In this document: in pieces, positions 33,760-42,669 of the stretch | Position numbering within the stretch: the stretch's first letter is position 1 | Layout of the letters: the number at the start of each line of letters is the position of its first letter | From: Hyphomicrobiales bacterium | GTDB lineage: Bacteria > Pseudomonadota > Alphaproteobacteria > Rhizobiales > Rhizobiaceae | Assembly: GCA_900471525.1 (NCBI GenBank) | Contig: UCEZ01000013.1 | Coordinates: 153,373-217,372, forward strand | Length of the DNA: 64,000 bases | Reading direction: 5' to 3' | Program-made: the position numbers and the translations under genes | The notes under the pieces: generated by a model | Databases searched by the model: none | Told to the model about the DNA's origin: nothing | Seen by the model: only the letters and a program-made list of their open reading frames with translations

Positions 33760-33815
33760 CGGTGGGCAGCATGCGTCAAGCCAAACCGTGTTGTCTTGAC
33801 GCATGCTGCCCACCG
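33760..33815 (-). terminator. 21-bp perfect inverted repeat, probable terminator of the amino-acid ABC operon
   Basis: Arms 33760-33780 and 33795-33815 are perfectly complementary over 21 bp (inner part GGTGGGCAGCATGCGTCAAG) with a 14-base loop. It begins 41 bases after the stop codon of the binding-protein gene at 33856. On the minus strand it is followed by GTGTTTTCG, a short U-rich tail. The stem is longer than most terminators, so a mobile-element or recombination origin is also possible. Confidence 0.6.
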
Positions 33816-33855
33816 ACTTCATCTGATGCGCGCAAGCGCGTCTACGGCGTCGATA

Positions 33856-34692
33856 TCACGGAATCGGCGTGAACTTCAGTTCATTGATCGGAACAACCTT
33901 GTCTGTTCGGGTCATCTTATACTCGGTGTTCGGGCCGAGCCACTTATCCCAGATCTTGTTGATTTCACCGGCCTCGTCGAGCGCATGCAAAGCTTCGTTG
34001 ATCTTGGCGGTCAGGGCCGGCTGGTCCTTGGCCATGCCGATGCCGATGGGCTGGAAGAGCATCGGGTCCTGGATCATCTTCATCTTCTTGCCCTTGGTCT
34101 GCGACTCGTTGACGAATTTCGTCGTGGTCATCGTATTGGCCACCATGCCGCGAGCCTTGCCCTGCTGAACGGCAAGATAGGCCGATGCCGTATCCTGGAA
34201 CGTCAATGGCTCCGACTTGTTGAGCTTGATTGACATCTCCGAGGTCGAGCCCTTCGTCGAAGCGATGCGCTGGCCGGCGAAATCGGCCTTGGTCTGGCCC
34301 TGGTCGTCGGCGGGAACGATGAGCATTTCCTTGGCGAGATAGTAGGGATCGCTGAACTGGATCTGTTCGGCGCGGCTCTGGGTGTAGGCGAGGTTGGCGA
34401 CGGTGATGTCGACACGGCCAAGCTTGACTTCCGGCACGCGGGCCTCGACGGAGACCGGCTTGACCTCGGCCGTCACGCCAAGCTGTTTGGCGATCGCATT
34501 GCAGAGATCGACGTCGAAACCGGCCATCTCGCGGGTCTTCAGGTCGGGAGAGGCGAAGGGTGGCACGTCGGCGAAGGTTGCGCAACGGAGTGTCTTGGCC
34601 GACATGATGTCGTCCAGTCGATCGGCGTGGGCGGGGGCAATCGCTGCTGTGGACGCGATTGCGAAACTGAGGGCTATGCGTTTCATGGTCAT
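33856..34692 (-). CDS. Polar amino-acid-type ABC transporter substrate-binding protein
   Basis: A 278-residue type II periplasmic binding protein (SBP_bac_3 family). A signal peptide ends at APAHA, then DRLDDIMSAKTLRCATFADVPPFA, MAGFDVDLCNAIAKQLG and VDITVANLAYTQSRAEQIQFSDPYY follow the family pattern, including the conserved Arg and Asp of the amino-acid site. ATG 34692 has AAAGGAG 8 bases upstream. It is the last gene of an operon with an SDR, two permeases and an ATPase. The ligand is probably an amino acid or a derivative such as a lactam, given the pxp operon nearby; this is inference. Confidence 0.92.
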   Translation of the reverse strand: MTMKRIALSFAIASTAAIAPAHADRLDDIMSAKTLRCATFADVPPFASPDLKTREMAGFDVDLCNAIAKQLGVTAEVKPVSVEARVPEVKLGRVDITVANLAYTQSRAEQIQFSDPYYLAKEMLIVPADDQGQTKADFAGQRIASTKGSTSEMSIKLNKSEPLTFQDTASAYLAVQQGKARGMVANTMTTTKFVNESQTKGKKMKMIQDPMLFQPIGIGMAKDQPALTAKINEALHALDEAGEINKIWDKWLGPNTEYKMTRTDKVVPINELKFTPIP

Positions 34693-34721
34693 TGCTGTTC
34701 TCCTTTGTTGTTATTGAGGGG

Positions 34722-35486
34722 TCAGTGCCGCAAATCAGCGAGAAAACGCTGGGCGCGGGGATGGCGGGGATTGGTGAAGAATTCTTCCGGCGTCGCCATC
34801 TCGATGATCTGGCCGGCATCGATGAACCAGATCCGGTCGGCAACGTCGCGGGCAAAGCCCATTTCATGGGTGACGCACAGCATGGTCATGCCGTCGGCAG
34901 CCAGGCTCTTCATGACAGCCAGGACTTCTCCGACCATCTCTGGATCGAGTGCGCTCGTCGGCTCGTCGAACAGCATGACCGGCGGCTCCATGGCAAGCGC
35001 ACGGGCGATCGCCACGCGCTGCTGCTGGCCGCCGGAGAGTTGTCCCGGATAGGCATTGGCCTTGTCGGCAAGCCCGACGCGATCGAGAAGACGCAGCGCC
35101 TGGTCATGGGCGACATCGCGGGCGATGCCTTTCACCCGGACCGGTGACATGGAGACATTCTCGACGACGGACAGATGCGGAAACAGGTTGAAACTTTGAA
35201 AGACGAAACCGATGCGGCTGCGGAGCCGATTGAGTTCGCGGGTTTTCATCGGCGCGTGAATGTCCTGGCCGTCAAAGGAAATCGACCCGCTATTGATCTC
35301 CTCGAGGCGGTTGATCGTGCGGATCAACGTCGATTTGCCGGAACCGGACGGTCCGCAGATGACCACGACTTCACCTCGGGTAACCTCAGCGTCGATGTTT
35401 TTCAGAACCTGATAGTCGCCATACTGCTTGGACACATGGGAAATGCGGATGGCACGTGCATCATGAGGTGAAACTGGCAAGGTCAT
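34722..35486 (-). CDS. Amino-acid ABC transporter ATP-binding protein (GlnQ/HisP type)
   Basis: A 254-residue ATPase with Walker [14 protein letters not shown]-loop [12 protein letters not shown], signature [15 protein letters not shown], Walker [15 protein letters not shown] and the switch His in [11 protein letters not shown]. This is the classical pattern of polar amino-acid importers. It overlaps the upstream permease gene by 4 bases and precedes the binding-protein gene by 29 bases. It forms one importer with the products of 33856-36945. Confidence 0.95.
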   Translation of the reverse strand: MTLPVSPHDARAIRISHVSKQYGDYQVLKNIDAEVTRGEVVVICGPSGSGKSTLIRTINRLEEINSGSISFDGQDIHAPMKTRELNRLRSRIGFVFQSFNLFPHLSVVENVSMSPVRVKGIARDVAHDQALRLLDRVGLADKANAYPGQLSGGQQQRVAIARALAMEPPVMLFDEPTSALDPEMVGEVLAVMKSLAADGMTMLCVTHEMGFARDVADRIWFIDAGQIIEMATPEEFFTNPRHPRAQRFLADLRH

Positions 35487-36241
35487 AGCTGCTCCGATAC
35501 GATTTTGACGGGCGCGATCACGGCTGTGGGGCGGACGCCGGTAAGACCGGCACGCCTGCGGGTGATGCGACGCTCGAGACGGTAGGCGACGTGCGTCAGA
35601 GACCAGCAGATCGCGTAGTAGATAACCGCCAGGATGAGGAAGACCTGGAAGGGCTGCGTGAGGAGCTGGTTGTTGACCTGGCTCGCGGCGAAGGTGAGGT
35701 CCGGCACGTTGATTACATAGCCGAGCGTCGTGTCCTTGATCGTCGAAACGAAGGTCGACAGGATGCTCGGGATCATATTGTAGAGCGCCTGCGGCAAGAT
35801 CACGAAGCGCATCGCACCGAAATAGCCGTGTCCCAGAGCCTTGGCCGCCTCCATCTGCCCGTGGCCGAGCGCGACGATCCCTGCCCGCACGACCTCACTG
35901 AGAAAGGCGGCCTGATAGACGACAAGTGTTGTGAGCATCGTCACAAAGCTTGGCACATCGGCGCCCGTCAGCAAGGGAACCAGGAAATAGCTCCAGAGGA
36001 TGAGCATCAAGAGCGGCACGCCACGCGTCACATAGACGAGGACCGTTACCGGCCAGCGCAAAAACGACCATTTGGAGAGACGCGCGAGTGCCAGCAGGAT
36101 GCTGAAAGGAAATGCGAGACCGATGCTCAACGCCGACAGGATCAGCGTGTTGGCAAGCCCGCCCAACGGTCCGTTCGGATACTGCCCGATCAAAAGCAGG
36201 AGCCAGTAATCCTGGATGATGGCGATGATATCGTTGATCAT
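35483..36241 (-). CDS. Amino-acid ABC transporter permease (HisM/GlnP type)
   Basis: A 252-residue membrane protein with five hydrophobic segments and the EAA loop [31 protein letters not shown], which contacts the ATPase. It overlaps both neighbours by 4 bases (ATGA junctions), indicating translational coupling. It pairs with the homologous permease at 36238-36945. Confidence 0.93.
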   Translation of the reverse strand: MINDIIAIIQDYWLLLLIGQYPNGPLGGLANTLILSALSIGLAFPFSILLALARLSKWSFLRWPVTVLVYVTRGVPLLMLILWSYFLVPLLTGADVPSFVTMLTTLVVYQAAFLSEVVRAGIVALGHGQMEAAKALGHGYFGAMRFVILPQALYNMIPSILSTFVSTIKDTTLGYVINVPDLTFAASQVNNQLLTQPFQVFLILAVIYYAICWSLTHVAYRLERRITRRRAGLTGVRPTAVIAPVKIVSEQL

Positions 36242-36945
36242 GCGCGTGCCCTCGTGGCGGGATCGGCGCGCATGGTCAGATAGGCGCCGCCGGCCATGAT
36301 GAGGAGCGAGAAGAACAGATAGAGCACTGTTCCAATCAGGTAGATCTCGAAGGTCCGGAAACTGAGGTTCTCGATTTCCTTGACCGCATGCGTCAGCTCG
36401 GACGCACCTATCACGACACCCAGGCTGCTGTTCTTGAACAGCGAGACACTGTGGTTGATCAGCGGCGGCAAAGCGTTGCGCACCCCTTGCGGCATCAGGA
36501 CGAAGCGCATCGCCGATATGTAACCGTGGCCAAGGGCACGCGCGGCTTCCATTTGTCCCGGGCTGACTGAGCGAAGCCCGGATCGAAGGTCTTCGCTAAA
36601 GTAGGCGGCCTGGCAAAGCCCCAGCCCGATGATCGCGAAGATCGCCTCGGCGTTGTGGCTTGCGAGCCAATAGGTCAGCCAATCGGGCAACAGCGTGAAA
36701 ATGCCGAAGTACCACAGCATCAGCTGAACGAGCGTCGGGACATTGCGGTGATAGGAGACATAGCCGGCGACAAAGGCATTGCCGAAACGGCCCGGCGCGA
36801 AGCGAAGCGCGAGCAGCAGGATGGCCAAGGTCATCGCCAGAAGCCAGGAGCCGATCGCGATGATGAAAGTCATCTCGATGCCGTGCAAGAGCATCGCGAC
36901 GAATTCCGGGTTGGTCAGAATCTCTGAAAGGTCAAACCCCGTCAC
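36238..36945 (-). CDS. Amino-acid ABC transporter permease (HisQ/GlnP type)
   Basis: A 235-residue membrane protein with the EAA loop SPGQMEAARALGHGYISAMRFVLMPQGV and GVVIGASELTH, standard for polar amino-acid permeases. It overlaps the next permease gene by 4 bases and follows the SDR gene by only 4 bases, so transport and the SDR reaction are probably linked functionally. Confidence 0.93.
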   Translation of the reverse strand: MTGFDLSEILTNPEFVAMLLHGIEMTFIIAIGSWLLAMTLAILLLALRFAPGRFGNAFVAGYVSYHRNVPTLVQLMLWYFGIFTLLPDWLTYWLASHNAEAIFAIIGLGLCQAAYFSEDLRSGLRSVSPGQMEAARALGHGYISAMRFVLMPQGVRNALPPLINHSVSLFKNSSLGVVIGASELTHAVKEIENLSFRTFEIYLIGTVLYLFFSLLIMAGGAYLTMRADPATRARA

Positions 36946-36949
36946 GGCT

Positions 36950-37726
36950 TCAATCCTTCGGTTCGGAGGAAGGTACCGCGCGCGGCGTTGCCGGCTTGGC
37001 AGTCTGAAGGCCGCCCATCACCTGGAGCGTCGGCGTGATCTCCATATGGCCGATGTTGACGGCGATGGGTGCGGCGATGGCGAAAGCGATGGCCTCTGCG
37101 ATATCAGCAGCTTCCGGGAGTTCGAAACCGTCGATGAAGCGCTCGCGGATCGATGGGTCGTCGCCATGGACGTGCGTGAAGATGTCGGTCGCGACCCGGC
37201 CCGGGCAGATTTCCGTGACACGCACGCGTTTGCCGAAGGCATCAATACGCAGCTGGTTGGACAGCATGCTCACGGCTGCCTTCGTCGCATGATAGGAAGA
37301 GTTGCCACCGAAATTATATGCGCCCGCAATCGAGGAGATATTGATCACGTGGCCATTGTCGCGCGCGACCATGCCCGGAACGACCATGCGGCAGAGATGC
37401 AGGACTGCGCGGAGATTGACGTCGACCAGAAGATCGATATCGCCTTCGTCGGCTTCCAGAAACTTCTTGGGGCGATCGACGCCGGCATTGTTGACGAGGA
37501 TGTCGAATTCGATCCGGGCCGTGAGTTCGGCAAGCGACGCACGATCGGTCACGTCAATTGCATGAGGAATACAACCGGTCTTTTCTGCAAGCTGCTGCAG
37601 TGGCCCGGCGCTGCGGGCAAGGGCATGAACCTCGATATTTTCCCGGCGCAGCCGCTCGACGACGGCCGCACCAATACCGGAAGAGGCGCCCGTGACCAGC
37701 GCTGTCCTGTAATCGGAAAATGACAT
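36950..37726 (-). CDS. Short-chain dehydrogenase/reductase (SDR)
   Basis: A classical 258-residue SDR: TGASSGIG cofactor loop, NNAG, the catalytic Ser in NISSIAGAYNF and YHATK. The central segment FDILVNNAGVDRPKKF resembles the serine/3-hydroxy acid dehydrogenase (YdfG-like) group. It is the first gene of the amino-acid importer operon, divergent from a LysR gene at 37983. It probably oxidises a hydroxy-amino acid or related import product; the substrate is not determined. Confidence 0.9.
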   Translation of the reverse strand: MSFSDYRTALVTGASSGIGAAVVERLRRENIEVHALARSAGPLQQLAEKTGCIPHAIDVTDRASLAELTARIEFDILVNNAGVDRPKKFLEADEGDIDLLVDVNLRAVLHLCRMVVPGMVARDNGHVINISSIAGAYNFGGNSSYHATKAAVSMLSNQLRIDAFGKRVRVTEICPGRVATDIFTHVHGDDPSIRERFIDGFELPEAADIAEAIAFAIAAPIAVNIGHMEITPTLQVMGGLQTAKPATPRAVPSSEPKD

Positions 37727-37982
37727 TTCCTATTCCCCTGTTGTTTTTTGAACATTAGTTGAACTTGAAAGCCCTGCCTAAGACCGATTATTTGTGGAGC
37801 GATAAGCAAGCCTTATGAAGCCTAAGGATTGGGCAATTGCTGATCTCTGAAGCTCTGCGATTTTGACGCCGATATCCGCGAATGATTCTGTAAGCGCATG
37901 TTTTTTATTTGATTTTCAGATTTGCAAAATCGCCGAAGGCTTGTACGATGGCCTCGAAAATCATTGGATTGATTGCGTCACA

Positions 37983-38897
37983 ATGGATACCAGACGGCTC
38001 AAATCTTTTATCGTCATCGTCGATTCCGGCAGCATTACGCGGGCCGCCGATATCCTGCATGTGGCGCAGCCTGCTTTGAGCCAGCAACTCGCGTCGCTGG
38101 AAGAGCATTTCGGCCAGAAGCTCCTGAACCGGAGCCAGCAGGGCGTGACCATGACCGATGCCGGACATGCTGTTTATCGCCACGCGCAGATCATCCTGCG
38201 CCAGATGGACCAGGCTCAGGCCGATGCGGCGGCGGCCGGAAATTCGCTCGCCGGCCGCGTATCGGTCGGCCTTGTGCCCTTCAGCAGCGCTGCCACGCTC
38301 TCCGTTGATCTCCTTGCGGAGACGCGTAAGCGCCACCCCGGCATTCTCCTCCATCTGACCGAAAGCGTCGGCCAGACCTACAGCCAGATGATCATGACCG
38401 GCCGTCTCGAGATGGCGCTGATCCATGGTTCCGGACCGATCAAAGGCGTTCGTTTCGAGCCCCTGCTCAGTGAGGAATTCTTTCTGGTGGCCCATCCGGA
38501 TTTCGCGATCGAGGCCGATGCCAAGCCCGTCTCCATTACTGCTCTGGATAACCTTCCGCTCTTGATGCCGCCCGCCTACAATTTCGTCCGGCGCGCCGTC
38601 GATACCGCTTTCACGCGGACACGAACCAATCTGAAAGTCGTCGGAGAAGTCGAAATCGTCAGGACGCTGACACGGGCGGTCAGCATCGGTCTTGGGGCAA
38701 CGATCATGCCCAGGGCCATCGCTGACCGGATCATTACGGAATCGAACGAGCCGCTGATTTGCCGAATGGTCACGCCGCGGATCGAGGAAACGCTTTCTCT
38801 TTGCGTCTCCGATCACACACCACTCTCGGAACCGGCTGAAGCGGTCAAGGACATCCTGATCGAACTGACCGCGCGGCTGAAGCCGCCGCGCGGATAA
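37983..38897 (+). CDS. LysR family transcriptional regulator
   Basis: A 304-residue LysR-type regulator. The winged helix covers residues 1-60 (LKSFIVIVDSGSITRAADILHVAQPALSQQLASLEEHFG), followed by a linker helix and an effector-binding domain of two Rossmann-like lobes (VSVGLVPFSSAATLS onward), of the Nac/Cbl-like subgroup. ATG 37983 is taken as start because MDTRRLKSF matches the family; the longer frame from 37863 would add 40 non-conserved residues. It is divergent from the SDR-importer operon (256-base gap) and convergent with the aminotransferase at the end of the pxp operon, so it may control the importer. Confidence 0.92.
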   Translation: MDTRRLKSFIVIVDSGSITRAADILHVAQPALSQQLASLEEHFGQKLLNRSQQGVTMTDAGHAVYRHAQIILRQMDQAQADAAAAGNSLAGRVSVGLVPFSSAATLSVDLLAETRKRHPGILLHLTESVGQTYSQMIMTGRLEMALIHGSGPIKGVRFEPLLSEEFFLVAHPDFAIEADAKPVSITALDNLPLLMPPAYNFVRRAVDTAFTRTRTNLKVVGEVEIVRTLTRAVSIGLGATIMPRAIADRIITESNEPLICRMVTPRIEETLSLCVSDHTPLSEPAEAVKDILIELTARLKPPRG

Positions 38898-38907
38898 TCG
38901 CAAAGGT

Positions 38908-40110
38908 TCAGCGCATCTCGGCGCAAAACTCGGAAATCCGGGCGCAGGCTTCCGTCAGTTTTTCCATGCTGGTCGCATAGGAGATGCGGAAGAACGGGCT
39001 CATGCCATAGGCGGCGCCCTGCACCGTGGCCACGTGATGCTCATTGACGAGTGCCATGACGAAATCGGTGTCGCTCTCGATCTTCTTCCCGCCCTTGCTC
39101 GTCTTGCCGATCAGCCCCGAAATATTCGGGAAGATGTAGAAGGCACCCTCCGGCTTATGGCATTTCAGGCCATCGATCTTAGCCAGTTCGGAGAGGACGA
39201 AGTCGCGACGCTGCTTGTAGATGGTAGCCCGCTCCCGGAGCAAGTCCTGCGGTCCATCCAGTACAGCGACAGCTGCTGCCTGGACGACGGTCGCCGTGCC
39301 GCCGCTGTTCTGGCCGTTGACGTTGCTGATGGCGGAGATCAGGTCCTTTGGTCCGCCGCAGAAGCCGAGCCGCCACCCCGTCATCGCATAGGACTTGGAC
39401 ACACCGTTCATCGTCAGGACGCGATCATAAAGGCGCGGCTCGACCTCGGCGATCGTGCAGAATTCGAAATCGTCATAGATCAGGTGTTCGTAGATGTCGT
39501 CGGTCATGATCCACACATGTGGGTGGCGCAGCATGACGTCGGCGATCGCCTTCATCTCCGCGCGCGAGCAAGCGGCACCGGTGGGATTGTTCGGGAAGTT
39601 CAGGAACAGCCATTTGGTTCGGGGCGTGATCGCCGCCTCCAGATCCTCGGGCCGCAGCTTGAAGCCAGCCTGCTGTGGGCAAGCGACCGGCACGGGCACG
39701 GCGCCGGCGAACCTGACGATATCCGCATAGCTGATCCAGGACGGCGCCGGGATCACCACCTCGTCGCCGGGATTGCAGGTCGCGAGCATCGCATTGAAGA
39801 TGACCTGCTTGCCGCCGCCGCAGACGACGATCTGGCTTGCATCGTAGTTCAGACTGTTTTCGCGCTTGAACTTGCGCGAAATCGCCGCCTTCAGGGCCGG
39901 CGTGCCGTCCATCGACGGGTATTTGGTGTCGCCCGCCAGCGCTGCAGCATGCGCCGCCTCAACCGCATGCGACGGCGTGGCGAAATCAGGCTCGCCGGCG
40001 GAGAGGCTGATGACCTTGACGCCCTGAGCAGCAAGGTCCCTGGCGCGCTGCGTCATGGCGGCGGAGGCGGAGATGGAAACGTTCTGGAGGCGGTCGGCGA
40101 TTGCTGGCAT
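38908..40110 (-). CDS. Aspartate-type pyridoxal-phosphate aminotransferase (class I)
   Basis: A 400-residue aminotransferase close to the rhizobial AatA group. Motifs are SAGEPDFATP near the N-terminus, LNFPNNPTGA, DDIYEHLIYDDFEF (cofactor Asp and Tyr), the Schiff-base lysine in GVSKSYAMTGWRLGF and FFRISYATS with the substrate-binding Arg. ATG 40110 starts the conserved N-terminus; the longer frame to 40425 overlaps pxpA and is not real. It lies 49 bases after pxpA in the same direction, so it probably transaminates the amino acid freed by the pxp enzymes (glutamate if the substrate is 5-oxoproline). Confidence 0.93.
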   Translation of the reverse strand: MPAIADRLQNVSISASAAMTQRARDLAAQGVKVISLSAGEPDFATPSHAVEAAHAAALAGDTKYPSMDGTPALKAAISRKFKRENSLNYDASQIVVCGGGKQVIFNAMLATCNPGDEVVIPAPSWISYADIVRFAGAVPVPVACPQQAGFKLRPEDLEAAITPRTKWLFLNFPNNPTGAACSRAEMKAIADVMLRHPHVWIMTDDIYEHLIYDDFEFCTIAEVEPRLYDRVLTMNGVSKSYAMTGWRLGFCGGPKDLISAISNVNGQNSGGTATVVQAAAVAVLDGPQDLLRERATIYKQRRDFVLSELAKIDGLKCHKPEGAFYIFPNISGLIGKTSKGGKKIESDTDFVMALVNEHHVATVQGAAYGMSPFFRISYATSMEKLTEACARISEFCAEMR

Positions 40111-40159
40111 CGGACTGGCTTTCGTGGTGTTGAATGTAAAAACGCTGAAGGGTTGGCGA

Positions 40160-40927
40160 CTAACCGAGGATCTCGGCAGCTGGAGCGATCGTCGCCCCCG
40201 TTGCCTCGATCTCGCTGCGCACGATCCGCGCGAGTTCCAGCGATCCCGGGGTATCGCTGTGAACGAGAATGGAGCGGGCAGATACGGCAAGGGTCTCGCC
40301 CTCGATGGTCGTGACGGTGCCGGTCTTGAGGAACTGCCGGACACGCGCACGCAGGGTTTCTTCTTCCTTGATAACGGCTCCGGGCAAGCCGCGCGCAACG
40401 AGTTTGCCCTGCGCGTCATAGGCACGGTCGGCGAGGAACAGGAGAAGGGTCTTCAGGCCCGCGCGGGCGGCGGCGTGCGCGATCGTGCTATCAGGCATGG
40501 CGAAGACGATCAGGTTCGGATCGACCGTACGGATCGCGTCCATCATCAGATCGGCCAGAACCGGGTCCCGGTTCACCATGTTGCCCATTGCGGCATGGAA
40601 GCTGATATGGGCGACGGACAGCTGTTCCGCCTTCGCGATCGCATTCAGTGCCCCCAACTGGTAGAGCACCTGCTGGCGCAACTCGTCGGCGAAGAAAGGC
40701 AATTCGCGACGGCCGAAACCCTGCCTGTCCGGCAGTCCCGGATGGGCGCCGATAGCGACGCCGTTCGCTTTGGCGAGGCGAACCATCCGCGCCATCGTGT
40801 CCGGGTCACCGGCATGGAAACCACAGGCGATGTTCGCCGAGGACACGACCTTCATCAGGGCCTCGTCATCACAGAGCCGGTAGGGGCCGAACCCCTCGCC
40901 CATGTCCGAATTTATGTCGATCTTCAT
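40160..40927 (-). CDS. pxpA: PxpA/LamB-YcsF family protein with altered active-site motif
   Basis: A 255-residue member of the YcsF family, the hydrolase subunit of bacterial 5-oxoprolinase. Conserved blocks are INSDMGEGFG, SSANIACGFHAGDP and GAHPGLPDRQGFGRR. However the block usually written HVKPHGxLYN is HISFHAAMGN here (residues 107-116), losing the Lys-Pro and the Gly, and the later ExFADR block is FLADR. These changes suggest another lactam or amide substrate. It follows pxpC by 24 bases in an operon with biotin carboxylase genes. Canonical motifs are from memory of the family and should be checked by alignment. Confidence 0.85.
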   Translation of the reverse strand: MKIDINSDMGEGFGPYRLCDDEALMKVVSSANIACGFHAGDPDTMARMVRLAKANGVAIGAHPGLPDRQGFGRRELPFFADELRQQVLYQLGALNAIAKAEQLSVAHISFHAAMGNMVNRDPVLADLMMDAIRTVDPNLIVFAMPDSTIAHAAARAGLKTLLLFLADRAYDAQGKLVARGLPGAVIKEEETLRARVRQFLKTGTVTTIEGETLAVSARSILVHSDTPGSLELARIVRSEIEATGATIAPAAEILG

Positions 40928-40951
40928 CGGTCTTTCCTCCCGGACTTCGAG

Positions 40952-41941
40952 CTATCGCCCTGCCATGGTCTTCAGTGCGCGCCCGACCATCTGCGCGGTG
41001 TTGCGTACATCGTCTACATAGACGGCGATGGCGTGATCGAGCGCTCTCGCCTCGGCATGCGACGAGCGGACGAAGCGGACGCGGCTGCCAATGCGCGCCT
41101 GGCCAAGCCGCCAGAGATCGGCTTCGAGCACACCGGCGATCTTCGGATATCCGCCAGCAGTGTTGGCGTCACTCATCTGCACGATGGGCTCACCGCTTGG
41201 TGGGACCTGGACGACACCGGGGACAATCCCGTAGGAGCGCATTTCTATCGGTGTCGTCGGCCGCACCGGCTCGCCGGAAAGCCGGTAGCCGGTCCGATCG
41301 CTTTGCGAGGAGATTTTCCAGCTCTGATTCCAGAAACGTTCGGCATCGGCACCGAAAAGGTCATGTTCACCTGCTGGCAGGGCCCGTATAAGCAGGCTGC
41401 CGTCAGGCGCGACAGGAAAAAACTCCGAAAGTGCCGTTGCCGGAGGCACGACGCCCAATTCGTCGATCGACAAGGCCGAGGCCTCGCCGAGCGGGAGCGC
41501 ATCCCCCTTCTGCAGAAACCGGCCGTCAACTCCGCCAAAGGCACCGCGAAGCGAGGTACTGCGCGAGCCCATGACGATCGGGACATCCACCCCTCCCGCA
41601 AACGCGACATAGGCACGGGCTGCTCCGGGAGACGGCAGGAGTTCAAGAACCTGTCCGGCGTCGCCCGTCTTCATCCACCAGGGTGACAGGGTGACGCCAT
41701 CCAACGTGGCGCTCGTTCCTCCGGTCACGGCAAATCCCGTCGCCTGACGGAAACGGAGGCGCAACGGAAACGTCTGTACCTCGATCACCGCAGCACCTTC
41801 GTCGTTGCCGACCAGCAGATTGGCGATCTTCAGTGCCAGCGGATCCATGGCGCCGCTGGCCGTGACGCCGATGTCGCGATAGCACGGCCGACCGAGATCC
41901 TGGATCGTGTTCAAGGGTCCGGTGTCGATGATCTCGATCAC
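40952..41941 (-). CDS. pxpC: 5-Oxoprolinase/biotin-dependent carboxyltransferase family protein (PxpC/KipA)
   Basis: A 329-residue AHS2-domain protein. It begins IEIIDTGPLNTIQDLGRPCYRDIGVTASGAMDPLAL, the hallmark start of KipA/PxpC, and has VIEVQTFPLRLRF and later SGEPIVQMSDANTAGGYPKIA. With PxpB it forms the ATP-dependent part of 5-oxoprolinase. The same AHS1-AHS2 pair forms the carboxyltransferase domain of urea carboxylase. It overlaps pxpB by 4 bases. Next to biotin carboxylase and carrier genes, the carboxyltransferase role becomes plausible; which reaction applies is not settled by sequence. Confidence 0.92.
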   Translation of the reverse strand: MIEIIDTGPLNTIQDLGRPCYRDIGVTASGAMDPLALKIANLLVGNDEGAAVIEVQTFPLRLRFRQATGFAVTGGTSATLDGVTLSPWWMKTGDAGQVLELLPSPGAARAYVAFAGGVDVPIVMGSRSTSLRGAFGGVDGRFLQKGDALPLGEASALSIDELGVVPPATALSEFFPVAPDGSLLIRALPAGEHDLFGADAERFWNQSWKISSQSDRTGYRLSGEPVRPTTPIEMRSYGIVPGVVQVPPSGEPIVQMSDANTAGGYPKIAGVLEADLWRLGQARIGSRVRFVRSSHAEARALDHAIAVYVDDVRNTAQMVGRALKTMAGR

Positions 41942-42669
41942 AGTTCGATCCTTTCCGGCAGGAAGCGAACGGTGTCGCCCGGCGCCATGATCGCGGGCAC
42001 GGCCGCTGTCGGGTCAAACATCTGAAGATCGGAGAAGCCGATGGAGTTCCAGCCGTTCGGGCCGGTGAGCACCGCAACGCCGGTCTGCATCCCGCCGATG
42101 GTCACACAGCCCCTGGCCATCCTCAGCGAGGGCACGGTCTTGCGTGGCATGTGGATGCGCGGGTCCAGGCCGTGGAGATAGCCGAAGCCCGGCGCGCTTC
42201 CCAGTGCGAAGACCGTGTAGGTCCCCTCGTGATGGAGGCGAAAGACCTCCCGGTCGGTCAATCCCGAACGATCGCAGAGCGCCGCCAGGTCGATGGCATG
42301 CTCTCCGCCGTAGTGGACGCCGATCTCGATGGTCTTGCCCTTGATGTCGATGCTTTCGGCCTGCTCCCACGCATCGCGAAGCCGCGCCATGACCGCGTCC
42401 GGATCCTCGGGCGTCGTCTTGAAGATTGCCAGAAGATTGGTCATCCCCGGCACGATCTCGCTCAGTTCGTCCCATTGCCGGAGTGCGTGCGCAAGCGCCC
42501 AGATTCGTCTTTGGGCAGGCAGGTCGAAGTCGCCGGGCGCTTCCAGCAGAAAGGCCCGGGCACCGATTGTGGAGATATGGGCCTGATGCTGCATGGCCGA
42601 CGCTATCCGCGGCGGTTTTGCAAGCGCGTTCAGAGAACTATCTGTCGGTTGAGGTAGGAGGTAGGTCAT
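41938..42669 (-). CDS. pxpB: 5-Oxoprolinase subunit PxpB (KipI, AHS1 domain)
   Basis: A 243-residue AHS1-domain protein with DELSEIVPGMTNLLAIF, IGVHYGGEHAIDLAAL, FALGSAPGFGYLHGLDPRI and GGMQTGVAVLTGPNGWNSIG, the conserved KipI/PxpB blocks. The first codons (to about residue 25) are less conserved, and ATG 42594 is an alternative start, but ATG 42669 overlaps the preceding stop and fits the tightly coupled operon. It works as a complex with PxpC (AHS2). Confidence 0.92.
   Translation of the reverse strand: MTYLLPQPTDSSLNALAKPPRIASAMQHQAHISTIGARAFLLEAPGDFDLPAQRRIWALAHALRQWDELSEIVPGMTNLLAIFKTTPEDPDAVMARLRDAWEQAESIDIKGKTIEIGVHYGGEHAIDLAALCDRSGLTDREVFRLHHEGTYTVFALGSAPGFGYLHGLDPRIHMPRKTVPSLRMARGCVTIGGMQTGVAVLTGPNGWNSIGFSDLQMFDPTAAVPAIMAPGDTVRFLPERIEL

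Larger units (their letters stand above)
33295..33855. other. 561-base gap with gene remnants and a long hairpin
   Basis: No intact gene. It holds an etfA C-terminal fragment on the plus strand (33424-33546) and a 21-bp hairpin (33760-33815). A minus-strand frame at 33309-33536 also reads smoothly for about 75 codons but overlaps the etfA fragment and has no family I recognise. Confidence 0.6.

Noticed and set aside
33295-33822. N-terminal extension of the esterase-like gene
   Set aside because: A Tat signal peptide and ribosome binding site at 33294 mark the start; the extension crosses the etfA scar and the hairpin.
40055-41686. 543-codon plus-strand frame over pxpA and pxpC
   Set aside because: Antisense to two genes with clear family blocks; no domain in the translation.
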